In this document: one piece after another, positions 8,835-15,731 of the stretch
How positions within the stretch are numbered: position 1 is the first letter of the stretch
Layout of the letters: every line of letters starts with the position of its first letter
Assembly (NCBI GenBank): GCA_009787485.1
Contig: WQWP01000015.1
Location: forward strand, 1 to 25,944
Reading direction: 5' to 3'
Source: Lentimicrobiaceae bacterium
Lineage (GTDB): Bacteria; Bacteroidota; Bacteroidia; Bacteroidales; WCHB1-69
DNA length: 25,944 nt
The notes under the pieces: model-generated
Database searches by the model: none
What the model saw: only the letters and a program-made list of their open reading frames with translations
What the model was told of the DNA's origin: nothing
Made by a program: the position numbers and the translations under genes

Positions 8835-11126
8835 ATGAGAAAAACCATTTCTTCTTTTTTCGTAGTAATGACGTTCATTTCGTTGTCGTTACAAGCACAA
8901 GTAAACTACGAGATTACGGAGAATACTTATGAAAAAATAAGCATCTCGTTTACTTTTGGAGCGTTGAAGACGATAGATATTCAGACCTCTGAGGGCTATT
9001 TTTCGCAGATTTATATGGATGGATGCGATGGGAGCAACCAGCCTGGAAATCCGGAATTGCCGGTGGCGGTAAATATGCTCGAAATTCCTATTTTTGGAGA
9101 TTATGTGCTGAATGTGTATGGTAAAGATTACGTGATTTATGATGCACAGGCATTGGGAGTTAACTATCCTGTTTATCCGTCTCAATCTTCTGTTTCCAAA
9201 TCTCATACAGGTCCGGTAGAGTTTGTTCAAAATAGAAATACATATCAAACCGATGCTTTTTATGCGTTGTCGTTGGCTCGATTTGAGGAAGTGGGCATCA
9301 TGCGGAATGTGAATTTGGGAGCACTTTATGTATCGCCGGTACAATATAATCCGGTAACCAATGAAATTAAAGTTTATAAAACGATTGATGTGGAGATTCT
9401 TTTCAAAAAAACAGAGTTTTTTAAAACGCAAATGATTAGAGATTTACATGAAAGTCCGGTATTCCGCTCTCCCACTATTATTAACCCACCGAAAAGTAGT
9501 AAAGCGGGATTTACAAACCGGCCTGTTAAATATTTAATTGTTGCTCATGCGATGTTCAGAGGTCATTTAGAGGATTTTATGGCATGGAAAAGAAGAAAAG
9601 GATTTTTAACGGAAATTGGCTATACGGATGATGAAAATGTAGGTACTACCACCGAATCAATTGCCGGTTTCATTAAATCGCATTACGATCATGCTACTCC
9701 GGAAAATCCCGCGCCCGTTTTTGTGCTGTTAGTGGGTGATGTACAGCAAATTCCGGCATTTACAAGAATATTTGAAGACGATCCGCATCCTACCGATTTA
9801 TACTACTTTACATGGGCAGGTGGTAATATTCCCTGCTGCTATTACGGACGTTTTTCTGCACAAAATGTAGCACAATTAACGCCTCAAATTGAAAAAACAT
9901 TACAGTATGAGCAGTTTACCATGCCCGATCCTGATTATTTGAATGATATCGCTTTAATTGCGGGATTTGATTCCGATTTTGCTGCCACGCATGCCAATGG
10001 TCTTGTAAATTATGCCACACGATATTACGCAAATACCGGATATGGATATAGAAATGTTTATGCGCATTTGCATCCATGTACTTCGCAGGCTGCCCAAATT
10101 CGTACTGAAATTGGCGCCGGAGTTGGCATTGCCAACTATACCGCACACTGTAATGAAAACGGTTGGAACTATCCCGCTTTCAACAAAAACCATATTGCGG
10201 CTATGAACAATGCAAATAAATATGGATTGATGATTGGAAGTTGTTGTTTGTCAAATAAATTCGATATCTATGAATGCTTTGGCGAAGCATTGCTTCGCAG
10301 GGCAGAAAAAGGCGCAGTAGGCTACATTGGCGCTTCAAATCTTACCTATTGGGATGAGGATTACTACTGGTCAATCGGCGCAAAACGTCCTATTACGGCA
10401 GCGCCCGTTTACGACCCCACACGTTTGGGTGCCTACGACAGATTATTTCACACGCACGGAGAGACTTACAATAATTGGATGACTACTTTCGGTTCCATGA
10501 TTGTAGCGGGAAACGAGGCGGTACAATCCTCTACTTCAACTTCCTCTATGAAAAGATATTACTGGGAAATTTACCATCTCATGGGCGATCCTTCTGTCAT
10601 GACTTACTTAACGAAGCCTTCGCCAATGGAAACGATATTGCCTAATAGTCTGCTGGTTGGAGAAACTGCGCTGAGTGCGAAAGTGGCTCCCCATGCTTAC
10701 TGTGCGATAACCGATCATGACGGAGTGTTGGTGAGCGCAGGTTTTGCCGATGCATCCGGAATTATCACACTACATTTCGATCCGCTGGAAGCCGGACAAT
10801 ATGAATTTGCTGCTTGGGCACAAAACCATATTCAGTATTTTAAATCTATTTGTGTGGATACTCAAGGTATTTGCGCCGGCGGTGGCGCTTATATCACTTG
10901 TATGATTTATCCTAACCCTGCGCGCACTGCCATAGTAATTGAAACCGAAAAACCAATGGATTCTTACGAAATTATAGACATGACCGGTAAGAGGATTGTT
11001 GCGAAACAAGACGTGAACAAAAGCAATGTGTTGATAGATGTAACTTCATTTGCAGCAGGGATTTACTTTGTTAAAGTAATAGCCGGTCAACAGAAACCTG
11101 TAGTTCGGAAATTTGTAAAACAATAA
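8835..11126 (+). CDS. Gingipain-like C25 cysteine peptidase with T9SS sorting domain
   Basis: A 763-residue secreted protein. Residues 1-22 are a signal peptide ending LQAQ. About 23-225 is an N-terminal region like the gingipain propeptide. About 230-595 is the C25 catalytic domain, with KYLIVAH at 232-238, VFVLLVGDVQQIPAF at 295-309, TDLYY at 320-324, a candidate catalytic His438 (NYTAHCN), and Cys470-Cys471 in MIGSCCLSNKFD. The His438-Cys471 spacing of 33 equals the His211-Cys244 spacing known from RgpB. An Ig-like linker at about 600-670 is followed by the sorting domain from about 690 (YPNPA, IDMTGKRI, FAAGIYFVKV, RKFVKQ). It should be exported by Sec and then by the type IX system. Substrates are unknown. 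It ends 6 nt from a convergent gene. Confidence 0.9.
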   Translation: MRKTISSFFVVMTFISLSLQAQVNYEITENTYEKISISFTFGALKTIDIQTSEGYFSQIYMDGCDGSNQPGNPELPVAVNMLEIPIFGDYVLNVYGKDYVIYDAQALGVNYPVYPSQSSVSKSHTGPVEFVQNRNTYQTDAFYALSLARFEEVGIMRNVNLGALYVSPVQYNPVTNEIKVYKTIDVEILFKKTEFFKTQMIRDLHESPVFRSPTIINPPKSSKAGFTNRPVKYLIVAHAMFRGHLEDFMAWKRRKGFLTEIGYTDDENVGTTTESIAGFIKSHYDHATPENPAPVFVLLVGDVQQIPAFTRIFEDDPHPTDLYYFTWAGGNIPCCYYGRFSAQNVAQLTPQIEKTLQYEQFTMPDPDYLNDIALIAGFDSDFAATHANGLVNYATRYYANTGYGYRNVYAHLHPCTSQAAQIRTEIGAGVGIANYTAHCNENGWNYPAFNKNHIAAMNNANKYGLMIGSCCLSNKFDIYECFGEALLRRAEKGAVGYIGASNLTYWDEDYYWSIGAKRPITAAPVYDPTRLGAYDRLFHTHGETYNNWMTTFGSMIVAGNEAVQSSTSTSSMKRYYWEIYHLMGDPSVMTYLTKPSPMETILPNSLLVGETALSAKVAPHAYCAITDHDGVLVSAGFADASGIITLHFDPLEAGQYEFAAWAQNHIQYFKSICVDTQGICAGGGAYITCMIYPNPARTAIVIETEKPMDSYEIIDMTGKRIVAKQDVNKSNVLIDVTSFAAGIYFVKVIAGQQKPVVRKFVKQ

Positions 11127-11132
11127 CAATTT

Positions 11133-12362
11133 TTACCTCCACATTACCTCATTTTTCTCAATCTCTTTCTTTATCTTCTTTGGCATTTTATCCACACAAT
11201 GATGGCATTTCATCTCAATAGAATACATCCTGCCGATGCAATAATTAGAATGTTTGCACGCGCTTCTTTCAATTTCGCCGGCTTTTATTTTGTTGATGAA
11301 ATCGGTATCATGGATGAGAGGGCGCGCCAATTGGAAGGCTACAAATCCTTCATTCAGAACTTCTTCCATTTTCGATTTGGAGATCATGCCGCCTACATAA
11401 ATCAATGGAATTTTTAAGTTTTTCCGGAATATTTTTGCCGGCTCCAAGAAGTAGGCTTCTTCGTAAGGCACGGTTGGGATCATCCATCTGCCGATCATGC
11501 TTATGCCGAGTTTGAGCCACCAGAAGCGTAGCGTATCCATATAGTAGGTAAGGGTTTTAAGGGGCATGGCGCCCCGCAGAATCTCCATCGGCGCTTTGCT
11601 TACGAAGCCGGCGGTGAGCACCAAAGCGTGCACGCCTGTTTTTTCCAATTCTTTGGCAATTTCCAAGCATTCGTTTAAGGGTGAGCCGCCTTCAAAACCG
11701 TCGTACATATTGGTTTTTACAACTACTGCCATTTCGTTGCCGGCAGCTTTCATCACTTCTGCCATCACCATTTTCATAAACAACATGCGGTTTTCGAGCG
11801 AGCCGCCAAACTTGTCTTTTCTTTTATTGGTGTAAGGCGATAAAAACTGACTGATTAAATAACCGTGGCCGGCGTGAATTTCCACGCAGTCGAAACCGGC
11901 TTGTTTGGCAAGCTTTACAGCATTTCCAAAATCGCAAACCAATGCTAAAATCTCTTTCTCTTTGAGTGCGCGCACAATGGTGGGCGAGTAGATATTTACG
12001 CCGGTTGAGGCGCCCACCGGTATTTGCCCGCAAGTGTACCAGTGCGTCATATTGCCGCAATGCCCTAACTGAATTGCCGCTTTTGCGCCTTCTTGATGAA
12101 TAGAGTCGGTTAGTTTTTTCAACGCCGAAACGATCTCTTCGCGCATATAAAGCTGCCCGTTGAAAGAAACGCCGCTCCTGTTCACTGCCGCGTAGGCAAT
12201 AGTAGTCATGCCGATTCCGCCGCGCGCCACGGCAGTATGATAATCGAATAACATTTCCGTAGGCTCGTTATTCTTGCACATGTTTTCAAAAGCCGCCGAA
12301 CGGATCGTTCGGTTGCGAAGCTCGATGGGGCCGATTTGGCAGGGGGTAAAAATGGGGGACAT
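11133..12362 (-). CDS. NADH:flavin oxidoreductase, old yellow enzyme family
   Basis: FMN-dependent TIM-barrel oxidoreductase of 409 residues. It begins with the conserved IFTPCQIGPIELRNR, has AIQLGHCG at 96-103, the active-site HAGHGYL at 163-169 (His163, His166, Tyr168), then SQFLSPYTNKRKD and FGGSLENR. The phosphate-binding IYVGGM is at 321-326. It resembles the single-barrel part of 2,4-dienoyl-CoA reductase-like enzymes, without their C-terminal NAD-binding domains. The Cys-rich segment usually binding a 4Fe-4S cluster is present but altered: Cys369, Ser372 where a Cys would be expected, Cys375, Cys386 and Cys389. The substrate cannot be predicted. The DUF4143 ATPase gene ends 10 nt upstream in the same direction. 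Confidence 0.85.
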   Translation of the reverse strand: MSPIFTPCQIGPIELRNRTIRSAAFENMCKNNEPTEMLFDYHTAVARGGIGMTTIAYAAVNRSGVSFNGQLYMREEIVSALKKLTDSIHQEGAKAAIQLGHCGNMTHWYTCGQIPVGASTGVNIYSPTIVRALKEKEILALVCDFGNAVKLAKQAGFDCVEIHAGHGYLISQFLSPYTNKRKDKFGGSLENRMLFMKMVMAEVMKAAGNEMAVVVKTNMYDGFEGGSPLNECLEIAKELEKTGVHALVLTAGFVSKAPMEILRGAMPLKTLTYYMDTLRFWWLKLGISMIGRWMIPTVPYEEAYFLEPAKIFRKNLKIPLIYVGGMISKSKMEEVLNEGFVAFQLARPLIHDTDFINKIKAGEIERSACKHSNYCIGRMYSIEMKCHHCVDKMPKKIKKEIEKNEVMWR

Positions 12363-12372
12363 AGGGATTAAA

Positions 12373-13500
12373 TTACGTAATAAATTCTAAATAGTTTGTT
12401 CTATTAATACTTTGAAATTCATGCTGGGGATATGCATTAGCGAAAGCATTGGGTATTTTTGGAGTTCGTTTCTCATTCCACTTAAATTCAAATGCATGCA
12501 AAACTCCATTTCGTTCTTCTATATAATCTATTTCTTGCTGTGCGTGCGTTCTCCAAAAATATGTATTGGAGTAAATATCATTGTATTCAATAAATTTTTT
12601 TCGCTCACTTACCATAAAATTTTCCCACAATGCTCCTGTATCTGTTCTAAGTTCTAATGGCATATAATTTTGTATCAAAGCATTACGAATCCCATTGTCG
12701 TAAAAATAGATCTTTCTACTTTTTTTTAACTCGTTTCTCAAGTTTCTACTAAAAGATTGCAATCGGAAAATGATAAAAACTTTTTCCAAAAGTTCAATAT
12801 ATCGTTCTATGGTTTCACTTTTTACACTAATCATGTTTCCTAACTCATTATATGATACCTCGTTTCCTAATTGCAGTGATAATGCTGTAAGCAATTTCAT
12901 TAACACTTCGGGACTACGAATATCTTTGTACATCAAAATATCCTTAAATAAATAACTGCTACTTAACTCTATAAGTATTTTTCTCGCATCCGACGGATTG
13001 TTTACTACATCAGGGTACATTCCATAAACCAATCGCTGCTCAAGCAATCTTTTTTCCTCCAAATAAGAAGTTGCATTTATGAGTTCTGTTGTAGAAAACG
13101 GGTAAAGTGTATATTCAAATTTTCTTCCTGTAAGCGGTTCGTTTAAACGATTACGCAAGTCAAATGCAGACGATCCGGTTGCTATTAATTGAATGCCAGG
13201 AATATTATCTATCATTAATTTTAATGTTATTCCAATATTTTCAACTCTTTGCGCCTCGTCAATCAAAATTATTTTTTTGCTTCCAATGATGTTCTTCCAT
13301 TCGGTAGAGCTTACATTAGTAAGTATTTGTAAAGTTTCAGGCTCATCACAATTCAAGAATAAATATTCTAACGGATTATTTTCTTTAATGATTTGCTTGA
13401 GTAAAGTCGTCTTACCCACTTGTCGTGGACCTACCAAAAGAATAGCCTTTTTTTGAAAAAAACGGTTTTTTATAGAATCATGTATAGCTCTTTCAATCAT
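12373..13500 (-). CDS. AAA ATPase with DUF4143 domain
   Basis: A 375-residue protein from the ATG at 13500; a TTG at 13524 would add 8 residues, but the proposed -7 box sits over it and family members start at this Met (MIERAI). Residues 16-140 are an AAA_14-type ATPase with Walker A GPRQVGKTT at 24-32, Walker B IILIDEAQ at 77-84 and sensor region TGSSAFDL at 108-115. About 215-245 looks like a winged helix. The DUF4143 tail has EID at 323-325 and EFK at 338-340, as in a PD-(D/E)XK nuclease-like fold. The function of this widespread family is not known. The gene looks more AT-rich than its neighbours, suggesting transfer. Three 32-bp palindromic repeats lie directly upstream. Confidence 0.88.
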   Translation of the reverse strand: MIERAIHDSIKNRFFQKKAILLVGPRQVGKTTLLKQIIKENNPLEYLFLNCDEPETLQILTNVSSTEWKNIIGSKKIILIDEAQRVENIGITLKLMIDNIPGIQLIATGSSAFDLRNRLNEPLTGRKFEYTLYPFSTTELINATSYLEEKRLLEQRLVYGMYPDVVNNPSDARKILIELSSSYLFKDILMYKDIRSPEVLMKLLTALSLQLGNEVSYNELGNMISVKSETIERYIELLEKVFIIFRLQSFSRNLRNELKKSRKIYFYDNGIRNALIQNYMPLELRTDTGALWENFMVSERKKFIEYNDIYSNTYFWRTHAQQEIDYIEERNGVLHAFEFKWNEKRTPKIPNAFANAYPQHEFQSINRTNYLEFIT

Positions 13501-13521
13501 ATCTTTATTTATTCGATGCGG

Positions 13522-13529
13522 CAAAACTA
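13522..13529 (-). promoter_or_regulatory. Candidate -7 box for the DUF4143 ATPase
   Basis: On the minus strand TAGTTTTG fits TAnnTTTG and lies 21 nt upstream of the ATG at 13500. Its outer edge touches the first 32-bp repeat, so those repeats would cover the -33 region and upstream DNA. No separate -33 TTTG is visible. Confidence 0.3.
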
Positions 13530-13624
13530 TAAAAATTTCCGATATAACGGAAAAACTTGCATAAAAATTTCCGATATAATGGAAAAATTTATATTAAATT
13601 TTCCGATACATCGGGAAAACCCAC
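13529..13624. repeat. Three tandem 32-bp units with palindromic cores
   Basis: Units run 13529-13560, 13561-13592 and 13593-13624. TTTCCG starts at 13536, 13568 and 13600, an exact 32-bp period. Each unit contains a decayed copy of the palindrome TTTCCGATATATCGGAAA: the cores read TTTCCGATATAACGGAAA, TTTCCGATATAATGGAAA and TTTCCGATACATCGGGAAA. Units 1 and 2 match at 28 of 32 positions; unit 3 is more diverged. A 32-bp period is about three helical turns, so the palindromes would face the same side of the DNA. They lie 28 bp from the ATPase start codon. An operator array or recognition site is inference. Confidence 0.75.
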
Positions 13625-13673
13625 TATCCAAGACTAAATCTTTTTCACATTTAAAATATTCCAACATTTCCTA

Positions 13674-13681
13674 TATTTTCG
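13674..13681 (+). promoter_or_regulatory. Candidate -7 box for the DUF1599 gene
   Basis: TATTTTCG followed by CC is the same octamer found before dsrC, proS and hutI. It lies 44 nt upstream of the DUF1599 ATG. A strong hairpin starts 2 nt downstream, near where transcription would begin. Confidence 0.4.
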
Positions 13682-13682
13682 C

Positions 13683-13702
13683 CCGTCAGTTGAAACTGAC
13701 GG
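13683..13702. repeat. Perfect 9-bp hairpin upstream of the DUF1599 gene
   Basis: CCGTCAGTT, a GA turn, then AACTGACGG form a perfect inverted repeat. It lies between a candidate -7 box and the gene start, so it would fall at the 5' end of the transcript. It resembles a REP-like unit, but only one copy is present here. Confidence 0.55.
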
Positions 13703-13725
13703 CAATGAAAAAATACTAACTACTA

Positions 13726-14265
13726 ATGACCACCTCCACCCAATTTACCCAAATAGAGAACCTCTGCTTCGATCTCTTCTCCAAAAAAGCGATGGATTAC
13801 GGCACCGCCTGGCGCATTCTGCGTACTTCTTCTTTAACCGATCAAATTTATATTAAAGCGCAAAGAATCAGAAGCATTCAGGAAAAAGGGGTGGCGAAAG
13901 TGGAGGAAGGCATTGTGCCGGAGTTTATCGGCATTGTCAATTATTCAGTCATGGCATTGATACAGTTGGAGATGGGCGCAACCGATTCTTTTGAAGGGAT
14001 GATTTCTGCCGAAGAAGCATCAAAGTTGTATCTCAAATATATTCATAACGCTAAGGCTTTGATGCTCAATAAGAATCACGATTATGGCGAAGCGTGGCGC
14101 AATATGCGCGTGGAGTCGTTAACCGATATTATTTTAATGAAACTGTTGCGGATTAAACAAATAGAAGATAACAAAGGCAATACTATCGTTTCGGAAGGAC
14201 TGGATGCGAATTATTATGATATTATTAACTATGCGGTGTTTGCGCTGATAAAATTGACGTTGTGA
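13726..14265 (+). CDS. DUF1599 protein, duplicated nucleotide-pyrophosphohydrolase-like domain
   Basis: A 179-residue soluble protein made of two copies of the DUF1599 unit. Copy 1 has MDYGTAWRILR at about 23-33 then SLTDQIYIKAQRI; copy 2 has HDYGEAWRNMR at about 118-128 then SLTDIILMKLLRI. Each continues to an acidic/Gly segment and an NY(S/A)V(M/F)ALI helix (72-79 and 168-175). All-helical proteins with this pattern are thought related to MazG-type nucleotide pyrophosphohydrolases; the actual substrate is unknown. It precedes a BT_3928-family gene, an association I know from other Bacteroidales, where tpiA often follows. Here tpiA is absent. Confidence 0.85.
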   Translation: MTTSTQFTQIENLCFDLFSKKAMDYGTAWRILRTSSLTDQIYIKAQRIRSIQEKGVAKVEEGIVPEFIGIVNYSVMALIQLEMGATDSFEGMISAEEASKLYLKYIHNAKALMLNKNHDYGEAWRNMRVESLTDIILMKLLRIKQIEDNKGNTIVSEGLDANYYDIINYAVFALIKLTL

Positions 14266-14350
14266 AATTTAAAAAATTAATGATTTAAAAAATTAAAGTT
14301 ACATCTTACAATACAAGCCTTTAAATCTTTAAATTCTTAAATCTTTAAAC
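14265..14350. repeat. TTTAAA-rich inverted repeat between DUF1599 and BT_3928 genes
   Basis: The left arm at about 14265-14297 (AAATTTAAAAAATTAATGAT and on) pairs with the right arm at about 14318-14350 (CCTTTAAATCTTTAAATTCT and on) around a ~20-nt spacer. It belongs to the same family as the elements at 4344-4430 and 25717-25806 but is less symmetrical. Confidence 0.5.
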
Positions 14351-14393
14351 CTTAACCCAAAAAAACAATCTGTACCATATAAATTTTAAAAAT

Positions 14394-15560
14394 ATGAAAA
14401 AACAAAAAGAACCCCTTTGGCTTATGGTTACACGCATCGTATTGGCATGCGTTTTTATTTTTTCAGGATTCACAAAAATGGTTGACCCTGTAAATTTTGG
14501 AATAAAGATTTATGAATATTTTATCTCCTTCGGAATGGGGTTTATGCACCCGTTTTCGCTGACCATAGCAATTTTAGCCATTATTGCAGAGTTTACAATG
14601 GGTGTCATGCTCCTTTTTAGAATCAGAGTGAAACTCGCTGCGCTGGGATACCTCCTGTTTATGGTATTTTTCTTCTTCTTAACGGCATGGTTAGCATTAG
14701 CAGAGCATTTGGAAGTGCATTATGGATACAACCTGCATGTAGTGAAAGATTGCGGATGTTTCGGGCAAGCCATTGTGATGAGCAATTTGGAAACTTTCCT
14801 GAAAAACGTAGCCATTCTCATCGTTACATTAATCGTGTTTGCCAAACGAAACTCCATCCCCGACATTAGGTTAACCTCGCTGGGGCAATGGCTGTTGGTG
14901 TTCGTGGTTGCCGGCATCACACTGCTTGTGCAAATTTTTGCCCTACGCAACTTGCCGCTTATAGATTTTAGTAACTGGAAGAAAGGGGGAAACGTAGCCG
15001 AACTCCTTATCGAAAAACCCGCAGAGATTGATGTGCTTTTCCTGTATCAAAATAACAAAGGGGAAGAAAAGTTGCTCTCTTTAGAAGAGATGGATCTCAT
15101 TACGGAAATCTACCCTCATTTTTATAATGAATATTTCTACATAGATCGCATTGACTCTGTTATTTCAGAAGCAATCCACGCTAAAATTCAGGGTTTCTCC
15201 ATGCTGGATGAACAGGGACGGGATTTTGCAAGTATTTATCTCTGCAAAGAAAAAGTTTACATACTTTTTATGCACGATTTAGATGAAACGAGTGACTATG
15301 CAATGAGATCGGAAGCACTGCAAAAGTTGATTGCTTACTGCGAAGAAAACAATATAGCCTTTGCAGGAATTACAAACTCTCCTCTTCATGAAATTAAAAG
15401 CTTTATAGGAAAGTATAATCTCACTTTCCCCATCTATTTCAATCCGATTGATCCGATAAAAGGACCTTTTGTGGTGCGCGATGCGATCCGCTCGAACCCG
15501 GGATTGATAGTGTTGGAAAATGGAATTGTGGTGAAGAAAAAATCCTGGAGAAATTTTTAA
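14394..15560 (+). CDS. BT_3928-family membrane protein: DoxX/MauE-like domain plus thioredoxin-like domain
   Basis: A 388-residue inner-membrane protein. It has a TM helix at about 10-27 with the DoxX-like FSGFTKMVDP, then helices at about 53-75, 82-104 and 136-151. The redox-type DCGCFG motif is at 119-124 before the fourth helix. A fifth helix lies at about 165-185. The C-terminal ~200 residues resemble a thioredoxin/peroxiredoxin-like fold (SNPGLIVLENGIVVKK near the end) but show no CxxC. Proteins of this type are thought to act in envelope redox chemistry, with the Cys120/Cys122 pair as the visible redox site. The direct partner is unknown. Confidence 0.82.
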   Translation: MKKQKEPLWLMVTRIVLACVFIFSGFTKMVDPVNFGIKIYEYFISFGMGFMHPFSLTIAILAIIAEFTMGVMLLFRIRVKLAALGYLLFMVFFFFLTAWLALAEHLEVHYGYNLHVVKDCGCFGQAIVMSNLETFLKNVAILIVTLIVFAKRNSIPDIRLTSLGQWLLVFVVAGITLLVQIFALRNLPLIDFSNWKKGGNVAELLIEKPAEIDVLFLYQNNKGEEKLLSLEEMDLITEIYPHFYNEYFYIDRIDSVISEAIHAKIQGFSMLDEQGRDFASIYLCKEKVYILFMHDLDETSDYAMRSEALQKLIAYCEENNIAFAGITNSPLHEIKSFIGKYNLTFPIYFNPIDPIKGPFVVRDAIRSNPGLIVLENGIVVKKKSWRNF

Positions 15561-15603
15561 ACATTGAATATTGAATATGGAGCAGCACACTCCACACCCC
15601 TAT

Positions 15604-15712
15604 GTTCGGCTGAGACTGTGTCTCAGTCGAATTTTTAAAGCAGGTAATACCTGCAAAAAGTATAACGGCGGCGGCTATGCCGCCGCCGAACTTTAGCCGT
15701 CGCCGAACTTTA
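15604..15712. repeat. Series of three hairpins between BT_3928 and mutL
   Basis: Hairpin A, 15605-15631: TTCGGCTGAGAC, loop TGT, GTCTCAGTCGAA; 12 bp with one G-T pair. Hairpin B, 15640-15654: GCAGGTA-A-TACCTGC; 7 bp. Hairpin C, 15666-15688: CGGCGGCGGC, loop TAT, GCCGCCGCCG; 10 bp, very GC-rich in AT-rich surroundings. Then GCCGAACTTTA occurs twice, at 15685-15695 and 15702-15712, and its first bases complement GTTCGGC at 15604-15610, so the cluster has an outer inverted repeat as well. None of the hairpins is followed by a T-tract. REP-like elements are the likeliest explanation. Confidence 0.65.
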
Positions 15713-15731
15713 AACCTTAAATTTTTAAATT
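15706..15731. repeat. Half copy of the TTTAAA-rich element before mutL
   Basis: ACTTTAAACCTTAAATTTTT and the following AAATT resemble the right arm of the inverted repeats at 4399-4430 and 25776-25806. No left arm is seen; the hairpin cluster occupies that place. It leads directly into the mutL start. Confidence 0.4.

Noticed and set aside
8889..9431. 180-residue minus-strand open frame inside the C25 peptidase gene
   Set aside because: It lies wholly antisense to a well-supported gene, has biased Ile/Arg/His composition and no recognisable motif.
13529..13624. The 32-bp units as a CRISPR array
   Set aside because: The units are directly adjacent without spacers, only three in number, and diverged; no cas gene is near.
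15666..15688. GC-rich hairpin as intrinsic terminator of the BT_3928 gene
   Set aside because: No T-tract follows the stem, so it is listed as a repeat instead.
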